Assembly (NCBI RefSeq): GCF_003116135.1
Contig: NZ_PDOA01000005.1
Span: 248,001-312,000 of the forward strand
From: Teichococcus aestuarii
Lineage (GTDB): Bacteria; Pseudomonadota; Alphaproteobacteria; Acetobacterales; Acetobacteraceae
Direction: 5' to 3'
DNA: 64,000 nucleotides
Shown here: positions 8,918 to 17,140 of the stretch, piece by piece
Layout: every line of letters begins with the position of its first letter
How positions within the stretch are numbered: position 1 is the first letter of the stretch
Position numbers and translations under genes: made by a program
Notes under the pieces: model-generated
Told to the model about the DNA's origin: nothing
Seen by the model: the letters and a program-made list of their open reading frames with translations, nothing else
The model's database searches: none

Positions 8918-10540
8918 GTGCGGATTCTACCCACGACTGTCTTGAACCCGAATACGCCGGATGGCGAACGCTATGTGCGATCGCTGCTGGCTGCAGCACC
9001 TGCATCTCCCGGCGCCTTCGTTACTCACTCGGTGAACCTGCCCGAGCATGCCTATAAGCGGTACGGAGAGGCCGACTTCGTCCTCGTTGACCGGCGAGGG
9101 CTCCTGGTCATCGAAGTAAAGGGGGGAATTGTCCGGCACTCGGGGGGCGTCTGGAGCTTCGAAAACGGACGAGGGCAGGCAAGGCGGCGCTCCGAGGGCC
9201 CGCATAGGCAGGCCGAGTCAGGCATGCAGGCACTCCTCCGGACGCTCGCGCGCGCCGACGCCCCGCCGATCGGCATTTTCGGTTGGGTGGTGGTGACACC
9301 CTTCACTTTTTGGGCCGCGCCCCACCCCGAGATCCCAGTCCCGCTGCTTCTCGACCGTTCGGCCTGCACCTCGCCTTTTAGTTTCACCGAGGCTCTGGAC
9401 CGTGCCTTCCAGTGGTGGCGCGATAGGGCGGTCGCGTCAGGCCGCGCCACCCATCCGCTGGACTCTGCCGCCCTGGAGCGCCACCTGCTCCCGGAGTTCC
9501 AGTACGCCCCAGCCCCTGCGCGGTGCGCGGAGGCTGTCGAGGGGGACGTCGTCCGCCTGACTGAACGGCAAGCGGAAATACTTGAGGGGCTCTCGGGTAA
9601 CACGCGGCTGCTTGTCGAGGGGGGAGCCGGGACAGGCAAGACGCTCCTGGCGGCAGCGTCCGCGAGGCAGGCCGCGGCCTCAGGGAGCAGCGTAGGCCTG
9701 ATCGTCGCCGCGCCGGTCCTGGCGGCTTACCTCGCCGCCGAGATGCCCAGGGTGACAGTGGTCGATCCCGCGACGATGCGGTACCTGCCCGCACGATCCC
9801 TTGATGTCCTCGTCGTGGACGAAGGGCAGGAACTGGCTAATTCTGAGGGGCTGCACCAAGCCGGGCGCCTGCTCAGGAAAGGGCTGGACGCCGGGTGCTG
9901 GCGCTGGTTCATGGACCCTGCCAACCAAGCGCTCCACTCGACCATTGAGCAGGGCAGCCTCGCGCGTCTACGCGCGATGTCAGCCTACTACCGCTTGACC
10001 CGGAACGTCAGGTCGACGCGCAACATCGTCAACTTCGTCCGAGGCACCGTCGGCGCCGACGTGGGCATCTCTGACATCGATCCCAGAGGTGTCCTCCCGC
10101 ACATTGAGCACGTGCTCGGCCCCGCAGCCGCCGCCCTCGAGGCAGCTGTTAGACGGGCACGCGAATGGATCGACACCGGCGTCGCACCGGGCGACATCGC
10201 GCTACTCGCGGCGGAGCAGGACGTGACTTCCCTTCTCGAACTGGCGCGCCGGAACCTCGGCGACGACGTGGCTCTGCTGGCCGCTCCCGCTGCACTCGAC
10301 GCGGCCCGCACGCGCGCCGCAGTGAGCGATCCCTCGACCTTCCGGGGGATGGAGCGGGCGTGGGTAGCGGTTGCGTGCACGCCTAGCTTCGCGGAGCAGC
10401 CGAGAAGCGAGCGGTTTCTGTACGTCGCCATGACCCGCCCGAGAATTGGGCTTGCGGTGTTCTTGGCCGATGGCGCGGACGCTTGGTTTAAGGGCCTCCA
10501 GGCCGAACAGGAATCACGGGCGCAGGAAACGACCCAATGA
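8918..10540 (+). CDS. NERD nuclease-domain SF1 helicase, first gene of the DISARM-like operon
   Basis: 540 residues from a GTG start. Residues about 10-165 are a NERD domain, a PD-(D/E)XK-type nuclease fold: GEADFVLVDRRGLLVIEVKG carries the likely catalytic D53, E66 and K68. Residues about 212-525 are a UvrD-like helicase/ATPase with Walker A GGAGTGKT (235-242), Walker B VVDEGQEL (about 299-306), an arginine motif TRNVRSTRNI and a C-terminal motif near FRGMERAWVAVAC. Its last codons overlap the next gene by 4 bases (ATGA), so translation is coupled. In this operon it could supply the nuclease that DISARM normally takes from DrmC. The domain calls are clear; the role is inferred. Confidence 0.88.
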   Translation: MRILPTTVLNPNTPDGERYVRSLLAAAPASPGAFVTHSVNLPEHAYKRYGEADFVLVDRRGLLVIEVKGGIVRHSGGVWSFENGRGQARRRSEGPHRQAESGMQALLRTLARADAPPIGIFGWVVVTPFTFWAAPHPEIPVPLLLDRSACTSPFSFTEALDRAFQWWRDRAVASGRATHPLDSAALERHLLPEFQYAPAPARCAEAVEGDVVRLTERQAEILEGLSGNTRLLVEGGAGTGKTLLAAASARQAAASGSSVGLIVAAPVLAAYLAAEMPRVTVVDPATMRYLPARSLDVLVVDEGQELANSEGLHQAGRLLRKGLDAGCWRWFMDPANQALHSTIEQGSLARLRAMSAYYRLTRNVRSTRNIVNFVRGTVGADVGISDIDPRGVLPHIEHVLGPAAAALEAAVRRAREWIDTGVAPGDIALLAAEQDVTSLLELARRNLGDDVALLAAPAALDAARTRAAVSDPSTFRGMERAWVAVACTPSFAEQPRSERFLYVAMTRPRIGLAVFLADGADAWFKGLQAEQESRAQETTQ

Positions 10541-13500
10541 CCCGCATGACCGAATCCTTGCCCGCTCCGAGGTCTGCCAGCCCGCCGCTCACCACCCGGG
10601 AGAAGCGCACAGCCCGCGACCGGCTGGTTGCCACGCTTCGCGGTGACCTCATCGGCCCGTCGCACGGCGACGCTGAGGAACTGCCAGAGCGACCGGACAA
10701 GCGCTATCTCATGAGCATGCTCTTCCCGCGGAACGCCACGGCCGCGCCCGTCGTGGAGGAGGAGGAGACATCGGCGCCAGACGCCGGTGCAGGAGGCAGC
10801 AACGAGGACGAAGCCACAGACGGCTTCGAGGCGCCGACCGACCTGCTGTTCCAGCGCCTGCCCGCCTCCGTCGGCTTCTCCTTCGCAGTGCCGGCCGGGC
10901 ACCCCTTCTCCGTGGAGATACGGGCCGGGGCCGGCACCTACCGGAAGCGGGTCACGGTGCAGGAGGGAGCGGCTTCCGGAGTCCCGCCACAGCGAGGCGG
11001 AAGCCAGCGAAGGAGGGCATCCTGGGTCCGCTCCGGCCTCTTCCATCCGGCATCCGGCCAAGAGGAACGGGTCGACATATTGTCTACGGGGGCGGTACGG
11101 CGTGGTGCGTTCGGCGGCTGGGCGCAGATCCACGTCTCTACGCGCAGCGGGCCGGAGGATTCCTGGATTGTGACGGTTAGCCTCGTAAACGAGAGGACCG
11201 TTACGGACGAGAACGGCCGCTACGACCCAGAGGACTGCCTCTACCAGGTCTCGCTTGAGGCCGTGCCTTCTGTGGCCGTGCTGCCGTGGCCGTCCCCCGA
11301 ACGGCTCACGGTCGACCCCGAGGAGGACGAACTCGCGCTACAGTACCGGGACCGACCCGCGCTCGCCGTCGGGCACGGCTGTGCCGCTGACTGGAGTCCG
11401 ACGGGCAACGGCAGGACGCGGATACGGGTCGAGTTCTTGCCATCTATCGAGGTCGCTCCGGTCACGACGCGGATCCGTGACCTGGACGAGCGCGCGAGCC
11501 GGGCGCTCAGCCTCCAGCGCCTGCAGTCCGAAGCCGTGGCCGTGGACGACCTCCTGGGCCACCTGCGGGCCCTCGTGGAGGCGTATGCCGCTTGGCGCCG
11601 GGGTCTCGACGCCGTCCCCACGGATGACCACCCACCCGAGGCGCGCACCCGAATCCTCGACAGGATCGACGATGGGCTCCGCCGCATGCGGGACGGCTGC
11701 GACCTGCTGGCGCGGGATGCTGACGCGCTCCGGTGCTTCCGCCTCGCGAACCGGGCGATGCTCGTCCAGATGGCCTACTCAGGGCGGGTCAAGTCGGCCG
11801 AGAGGGGTGGACGCCCGGCCGTCGGGCGCGTCGACCCCGACGACGCGATGCACGCCGCCTACGAGTGGCGCCCCTTCCAGCTCGCCTTCCTGCTGCTGGT
11901 CCTCCGGAGCATGTGGGAGGAGGGCGACCCATTCCGCGACGTCGTCGACCTGATCTGGTTCCCGACAGGCGGCGGCAAGACGGAGGCGTACCTCGCCGCC
12001 GCGGCGTTCGACATGCTACGGCGGAGGCTGCGGGATCCCGGTCGCGGCGGCGGCACCGCAGTCATCATGCGCTATACCCTGCGCCTGCTCACGCAGCAGC
12101 AATTCCAGCGCGCCGGCCACCTCATCTGCGCGCTCGAGAGCCTGCGGATGCAGGATGAGCGCAGTCTGGGGGGCGAGCCGTTCTCGCTGGGCCTTTGGAT
12201 CGGCTCCGGCAACGCCCCGAACGCGCTCTCCGATGCCGCGGAGAAGTTCGACCGCCTCATCCGGCAGCGGCCGGGCCCAGTGCGGAACCCGTTTATTCTC
12301 CTGCGCTGCCCGGCCTGCGGCAGCCCCGTCATCTCCCCCACGCGGCAAACCGACGGGGACGAGGATGTGGGTATCCGTTGCACGCCCGCGGCCTTCGAGT
12401 TCTTCTGCCTGGAGCCGCGGTGCGAGTTCCACCGGAGCATCCCGGTTCAGATCGTGGACGAGGCGCTCTACCGCGCGCCGCCGACGATGCTGCTGGCGAC
12501 GCTCGACAAATTCGCCATGATGGCGTGGAAGGAGAACGCTGGGCGGTTTTTTGGGGCGGGCACGCGCAACGCGCCGCCGTCCCTCGTCATCCAGGACGAA
12601 CTCCACCTTATCTCGGGCCCCCTCGGCACGGTCGCCGGGGGCTACGAGGCCGCCATCGACGCGGTGATCGCCCACCGCGGCGGGCGCCCGAAGGTCATCG
12701 CCTCAACCGCCACAATCCGGCGCTCGGCCGACCAAGCGCTGGGCCTCTTCGCCAAGGAAGCGGCGGTGTTCCCGCCCGCCGGGCTGACGGCCGGCGAGAC
12801 CTTCTTCTCCCGCCCGGACCCCGACGTGCCCGGGCGCCTCTACCTTGGCGCCATGGCGCAGGGCCACACGCCGACCTTCAGCAACGTGCTCGCCTCAGCC
12901 TCCCTGCTGACCGCCGTGCCGAGGCTCGGACTCTCCGATGCAGTGGACGACTCTTGGTGGACGCTCGTCGTGTACCACAACAGCCGGCGCGAGCTCGGGC
13001 GAAGCCTCACCTTGGCCCGCGACGACATTCCCTCCCGCATTGCGGCGCTCCACCCGCCGGGCACGTCCGGCGCCAGGGCGCTGCGCCGGGTACAGGAGCT
13101 CTCGGCCAACGTGAAGGGCGAGGACATCCCCAACGTGATCGAGGAGGTCTCCGCCGGTAAGGGTACCCCCCGCGCCATTGACTACCTTGGCTGCACGAAC
13201 ATGCTGTCCGTCGGGGTGGACATCGACCGGCTCGGCCTGATGATGGTGCTCGGGCAGCCGAAGACGGCGTCGGAGTACATCCAGGCGACGTCGCGCGTCG
13301 GCCGCGACGGAACACGCCTCCCGGGCGTCGTGCTCGCTTTATACTCCCCCACGAAGCCCCGGGACCGCTCACACTACGAGAACTTCCGGCCCTTCCATGA
13401 TGCCCTCTACAGGTTTGTGGAGCCGACGAGCGTCACCCCCTTCGCGCTCCCGGCGCGGGAGCGGGTGTTCCACGCCGCCATGATCAGCGCGATCAGGATG

Positions 13501-13908
13501 GGGACCGCCCTGTCCGGCAACGCCGATGCGGCACGCTTCTCGACGGCAGACCCGCAGGTTCGGGCGCTGGCGGACCGCCTCTACGAAAGGATGAGGCGGG
13601 CCGACCCGACTGAGCGCCGGGGCATCGACTCGAAGGCGGCGGAGGTGGAGCGGTGGTGGGAGACGCGGCTCGCGCAGAACCTCAGATACGCGATGCCGCC
13701 GCAGGCCATGAATTTCCCCGTGCTTATCAAGCAGTTCGGTGAGCAGGCCCATCCGGAGGCCCGCGAGACGCTTCAGTCCATGCGCCACGTGGACGTCGGC
13801 GTCCGGGTTTGGATCAGGGGCGCAAGGCCGTCCGATGCGCCTTCGGGCGGCAACCCGCCCACCCTGAGACCATGGGGCGGGGCCGCCCGGCGGAGGAACG
13901 GTACGTGA
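10537..13908 (+). CDS. drmA: DrmA-like DISARM helicase
   Basis: 1123 residues. An N-terminal region of about 450 residues is followed by an SF2 helicase core: Walker A WFPTGGGKTEAY (about 474-485), DExH box QDELHLISGPLGT (about 685), motif III-like ASTATIR and motif VI QATSRVGRDG (about 915). Cysteine pairs CPACGSP (about 590) and CLEPRC (about 623) suggest a zinc site inside the core. Size, the DELH box with following SGPLGT, and the DUF1998 partner immediately downstream match DrmA of DISARM. DrmA-DrmB act together in phage restriction. It overlaps the genes on both sides by 4 bases. I am confident of the family and less sure of the function in this variant. Confidence 0.88.
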   Translation: MTRMTESLPAPRSASPPLTTREKRTARDRLVATLRGDLIGPSHGDAEELPERPDKRYLMSMLFPRNATAAPVVEEEETSAPDAGAGGSNEDEATDGFEAPTDLLFQRLPASVGFSFAVPAGHPFSVEIRAGAGTYRKRVTVQEGAASGVPPQRGGSQRRRASWVRSGLFHPASGQEERVDILSTGAVRRGAFGGWAQIHVSTRSGPEDSWIVTVSLVNERTVTDENGRYDPEDCLYQVSLEAVPSVAVLPWPSPERLTVDPEEDELALQYRDRPALAVGHGCAADWSPTGNGRTRIRVEFLPSIEVAPVTTRIRDLDERASRALSLQRLQSEAVAVDDLLGHLRALVEAYAAWRRGLDAVPTDDHPPEARTRILDRIDDGLRRMRDGCDLLARDADALRCFRLANRAMLVQMAYSGRVKSAERGGRPAVGRVDPDDAMHAAYEWRPFQLAFLLLVLRSMWEEGDPFRDVVDLIWFPTGGGKTEAYLAAAAFDMLRRRLRDPGRGGGTAVIMRYTLRLLTQQQFQRAGHLICALESLRMQDERSLGGEPFSLGLWIGSGNAPNALSDAAEKFDRLIRQRPGPVRNPFILLRCPACGSPVISPTRQTDGDEDVGIRCTPAAFEFFCLEPRCEFHRSIPVQIVDEALYRAPPTMLLATLDKFAMMAWKENAGRFFGAGTRNAPPSLVIQDELHLISGPLGTVAGGYEAAIDAVIAHRGGRPKVIASTATIRRSADQALGLFAKEAAVFPPAGLTAGETFFSRPDPDVPGRLYLGAMAQGHTPTFSNVLASASLLTAVPRLGLSDAVDDSWWTLVVYHNSRRELGRSLTLARDDIPSRIAALHPPGTSGARALRRVQELSANVKGEDIPNVIEEVSAGKGTPRAIDYLGCTNMLSVGVDIDRLGLMMVLGQPKTASEYIQATSRVGRDGTRLPGVVLALYSPTKPRDRSHYENFRPFHDALYRFVEPTSVTPFALPARERVFHAAMISAIRMGTALSGNADAARFSTADPQVRALADRLYERMRRADPTERRGIDSKAAEVERWWETRLAQNLRYAMPPQAMNFPVLIKQFGEQAHPEARETLQSMRHVDVGVRVWIRGARPSDAPSGGNPPTLRPWGGAARRRNGT

Positions 13909-15737
13909 GTACAGGCAAGAACTACGAACTCCGTCGCACCCAGCTCGTCGGCGCCGGGGGCATCGGCGCTGTCATCGACATCGGCGACGAGTCCTTCGTT
14001 GTCTGCGACGCGGTGGATTGGGGCTCGCCCTCGGAGTACGTCCGCCTACAGCGGATGGAGCAGCGGCTCCGCCGCGACCTCAGGAAGCCGCCCGCGGACC
14101 GCCCGGGGTCGCCGGGGCGCGTGCTCTTGCACCGCTTCCCCGAGGCCATGTTCTGCAACAACGCCCGGTGCCGCCGCATCATCCGATGGCAGGAGGCCCG
14201 GCACGGACGCCCTGGACTGCCGATGAGGTGCCCTCAGTGCCAGCAGGAGGGCACGCTGGTACCGATGCGGTTCGTGGTCGCCTGCGAGGATGGCCACCTG
14301 GACGACGTGCCATGGCACCTGTGGGCCCACAAATCGAGCCGGGGCGGCTGCCGCTCCCATGAGCGGTTGAAGCTGCTGGTGGACGAGACCGGGACGGGCG
14401 GCCTCGAAACGCTGAAGATCCTCTGCGAGGACTGCGGGTCATCCGAGTCGCTCGACGGCATCACGTCAAAGGTGTCCATGAAGTCTGTCGGGGTGCGCTG
14501 CCCATCGTGCCATCCCTGGCAGGCCCGAACGGGCGGGTTCACCTGCACGAAGGAGCCTTCGATCCTCCAGCGCGGCGCCACGAACCTGTACTACCCCGTC
14601 ACCGCGTCCGCCCTCTCGCTGGGGGATGGCAGCGGTACCTCGGCGCATGACGCGGCGGTGGCCAGGATGCTGGCCTCGACCACCTTCGAGATGGCGAAGG
14701 AGGTTGCAGCCGATCTTGCGTCGACGGGCAACGTACCCCACCCGAGGATCGCCCGGTTTGCCCAGATGCTCGCCGACGAGTTCGCGCTGCCCGTCGAACT
14801 CGTCCTGGAGCACCTTCGTGCATCTGCGCCTGTCGGTGGGGCAGCATCCAGCGCCGCGGAGGACGGCGATCCGGATTGGGATGCCGAGGACATCCTGGCC
14901 GAGGAGTGGCGCTTCCTGACATCGGCCGAGGCCGCCGACTTCGCGTCAGGCGATCTCGTCTGCCGGGAGACACCTCCTCCGACAGTCGGGGGGGGCGCGC
15001 CGTTCGCGCGCGTCCTGCTCGCGGATCGGCTCCGGGAGGTCCGGTCCTTTCTCGGCTTTAGGCGCATCAAGCCGGACGGGGCGCTGGTGCGGCCTGAGGC
15101 CGGCCGCGCCTTTCCCCCCGGGGTTCGCCCATGGCTGCCCTCGGTCGAGGTATTCGGCGAAGGCATATTCATTGCCTTCGACCTCGACTTCGTCTCCCGG
15201 TGGGAGGTGGTGGTCCGGGCGGACCGCGACGAGTCCGCGCGGCTCGCCGAACTCGAGCGCCACTGGCAGGACCAGGGATACTGGTTCCTGCCGAGGCCGA
15301 CGCCGAGGTTGATCGCCATCCACACCCTCTCCCATCTGCTGATGAGGCAGCTCGTGTTCGAGTCCGGCTACTCCTCCTCTGCCCTGCGCGAGAGGATCTA
15401 TGCGGGCCCCGACATGGCCGGGCTGCTCATCTACACGGCGGACGGCGACTCCGAAGGCTCCCTCGGCGGCCTAGTACGGCAGGGGCGGCCGGACAGGCTC
15501 GGCGACCTCATCAGGGTGGCCCTGGACCGCGGGGTGTGGTGCTCTGCGGACCCGGTGTGCCGGGAGACCCAAGGGCAGGGACTCGGCGGCTTCAACCGGG
15601 CCGCCTGCCATGCCTGCTCCCTTGTCCCCGAGACCTCTTGCGTGCTCGCCAACACGCTGCTCGACAGGAGCCTCCTTCTTGGACGCGGGTCGTCCCTCCC
15701 GGGCCTGCTCGAGGGCGTGCTGGCGGGCTCGCCATGA
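13905..15737 (+). CDS. drmB: DrmB-like DUF1998 protein
   Basis: 610 residues from GTG 13905, which overlaps the upstream stop as GTGA; an ATG at 13809 lies deep in drmA and is rejected. The N-terminus RRTQLVGAGGIGAVIDIGD is the conserved DrmB opening. Several cysteine pairs follow (CNNARC, CPQC, CEDCGSS, CPSC). The DUF1998 signature is C-terminal: AIHTLSHLLMRQLVFESGYS, then AGLLIYTADGDSEGSLGGLV and the closing cysteines CHACSLVPETSC. In DISARM, DrmB partners the DrmA helicase and helps recognise unmodified DNA. Position and domains agree with that role. Confidence 0.9.
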   Translation: MSTGKNYELRRTQLVGAGGIGAVIDIGDESFVVCDAVDWGSPSEYVRLQRMEQRLRRDLRKPPADRPGSPGRVLLHRFPEAMFCNNARCRRIIRWQEARHGRPGLPMRCPQCQQEGTLVPMRFVVACEDGHLDDVPWHLWAHKSSRGGCRSHERLKLLVDETGTGGLETLKILCEDCGSSESLDGITSKVSMKSVGVRCPSCHPWQARTGGFTCTKEPSILQRGATNLYYPVTASALSLGDGSGTSAHDAAVARMLASTTFEMAKEVAADLASTGNVPHPRIARFAQMLADEFALPVELVLEHLRASAPVGGAASSAAEDGDPDWDAEDILAEEWRFLTSAEAADFASGDLVCRETPPPTVGGGAPFARVLLADRLREVRSFLGFRRIKPDGALVRPEAGRAFPPGVRPWLPSVEVFGEGIFIAFDLDFVSRWEVVVRADRDESARLAELERHWQDQGYWFLPRPTPRLIAIHTLSHLLMRQLVFESGYSSSALRERIYAGPDMAGLLIYTADGDSEGSLGGLVRQGRPDRLGDLIRVALDRGVWCSADPVCRETQGQGLGGFNRAACHACSLVPETSCVLANTLLDRSLLLGRGSSLPGLLEGVLAGSP

Positions 15738-17140
15738 GGCTGCCGAACGCGCGCGACCTGAACGAAGAGCAGGAACGGGTCTATCTGTACGCGCCCGAGG
15801 ACGGCCGCGTCCTCGTCTCGGGACCGCCCGGCACGGGAAAGACCGTACTCGCGGTGTTGAGGGCTATGGAGGCGGCGAAGAAGGGCCGACGGACCGCCGT
15901 GGCGATGTTCAACAGGATGCTCGAGGCATACGCGTGCCGCCTCCCGGACGGTATCGGGTCGCTCGAGGCTCAGGGAATCCAGGTGCAGACCGTGCGCCAG
16001 CTCTTCAGGGATCTGTGGTTCGGCTTGCGGGTTCCACCGGCCGCGAACGCAGCATTGATTCTCCTCGACACTTCTTTCGATGAACGTGAGAAGGTCAAGA
16101 AGCTTGGTGCTAAGTGGAAGCCTGCGATCTGGGCACCCTGGAGCCGGAAGAATGGCAAATCTCGTGGCTACAGTTGGACGGTGGAACCCGACGAGTACTG
16201 GCAGAATCCCGGTGCGTTCAGTAGATGGTCTCCCACGTCTGATCTTCCTGCCTCCGAGGAAAATGAGTTCGCTGTCGACTGGGACACTGTTACCCGGCAC
16301 CTCCTGAAGCACCAGTCCGTCGCCCGCTGGGACGCTCTGTCCATTGACAAGCTGATCATCGACGAGGGCCAGGACTTCCCACCGGAGTTTTTTAGGCTGC
16401 TGCGGTTGATGTCCGAGGGAGTGATTGGACCGGAGGGGCGACCACTAGCGGTAATGGTGCTGGCCGACGAGAACCAGCGCCTCAGCGCCAAGCAGCACTC
16501 GACCATATCGGACATTGAGACGGCCCTGGCGATCCCGGCTTCGCGCCATTACCATCTGCGTACCAACTTTCGGAACACAAGGCAGGTCGCGCTCGTTGCG
16601 CAGCACTTCTTCGCCGGAGCGAACACGGGCATCCCGCTGCTTCCTGAGCGAAGGGGACCGACTCCGGAAATGCGGCGCTGTGAGAACGTGCAGGCGGCTG
16701 TGGAGCAGATCGTTACGTACCAACGCAACAACCCGAAGCATGAGATCGGGGTGCTCATACCCGACGACGACACTGCCCGCCGGGCCTACTTCGACGCGCT
16801 GCGTACGGCGGCCGCTCCTTCGAGCGTGCGCGTCCAGACCTATGCCTTTCGAGACCCGGAATTCAACCAGCCGAAGCGGCACCTCGTCTTCGACGAGCCT
16901 GCTGTGACGGTGTTGAACCGTGCCAGCTGCAAGGGACTGGAGTTCGATGCAGTCTTTGTCGTCAACATCCATGCAGCCCGGATCGAGGAGGGCCAGGAGG
17001 ACTTCTTTAAGATGGGCATGTACGTCATGTCGGCGCGGGCCCGTCGAAGCCTTGCTCTCCTGTGGGTCGGCGGGCCCTCGGATAGGCCCCCAGTGCTCGG
17101 GTTGATGCCGCGAGCACCTGCCATCAGGATTCTGGCATGA
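15734..17140 (+). CDS. UvrD-like SF1 helicase with inserted DUF5710-like module
   Basis: 468 residues, start ATG 15734 overlapping drmB by 4 bases. Helicase motifs: Walker A GPPGTGKT (30-37), Walker B IIDEGQDFPPEF (about 208-219), motif III-like LADENQRL, motif IV TNFRNTRQVA, motif V NRASCKGLEFDAVFVVN. Between Walker A and B, residues about 108-155, lies DTSFDEREKVKKLGAKWKPA followed by tryptophan- and tyrosine-rich sequence, the pattern of the small DUF5710-type module. This piece has lower GC than its flanks, which suggests later insertion. It should be an ATP-driven DNA translocase. Its partner function within this DISARM-like operon is unknown. Confidence 0.85.
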   Translation: MRLPNARDLNEEQERVYLYAPEDGRVLVSGPPGTGKTVLAVLRAMEAAKKGRRTAVAMFNRMLEAYACRLPDGIGSLEAQGIQVQTVRQLFRDLWFGLRVPPAANAALILLDTSFDEREKVKKLGAKWKPAIWAPWSRKNGKSRGYSWTVEPDEYWQNPGAFSRWSPTSDLPASEENEFAVDWDTVTRHLLKHQSVARWDALSIDKLIIDEGQDFPPEFFRLLRLMSEGVIGPEGRPLAVMVLADENQRLSAKQHSTISDIETALAIPASRHYHLRTNFRNTRQVALVAQHFFAGANTGIPLLPERRGPTPEMRRCENVQAAVEQIVTYQRNNPKHEIGVLIPDDDTARRAYFDALRTAAAPSSVRVQTYAFRDPEFNQPKRHLVFDEPAVTVLNRASCKGLEFDAVFVVNIHAARIEEGQEDFFKMGMYVMSARARRSLALLWVGGPSDRPPVLGLMPRAPAIRILA

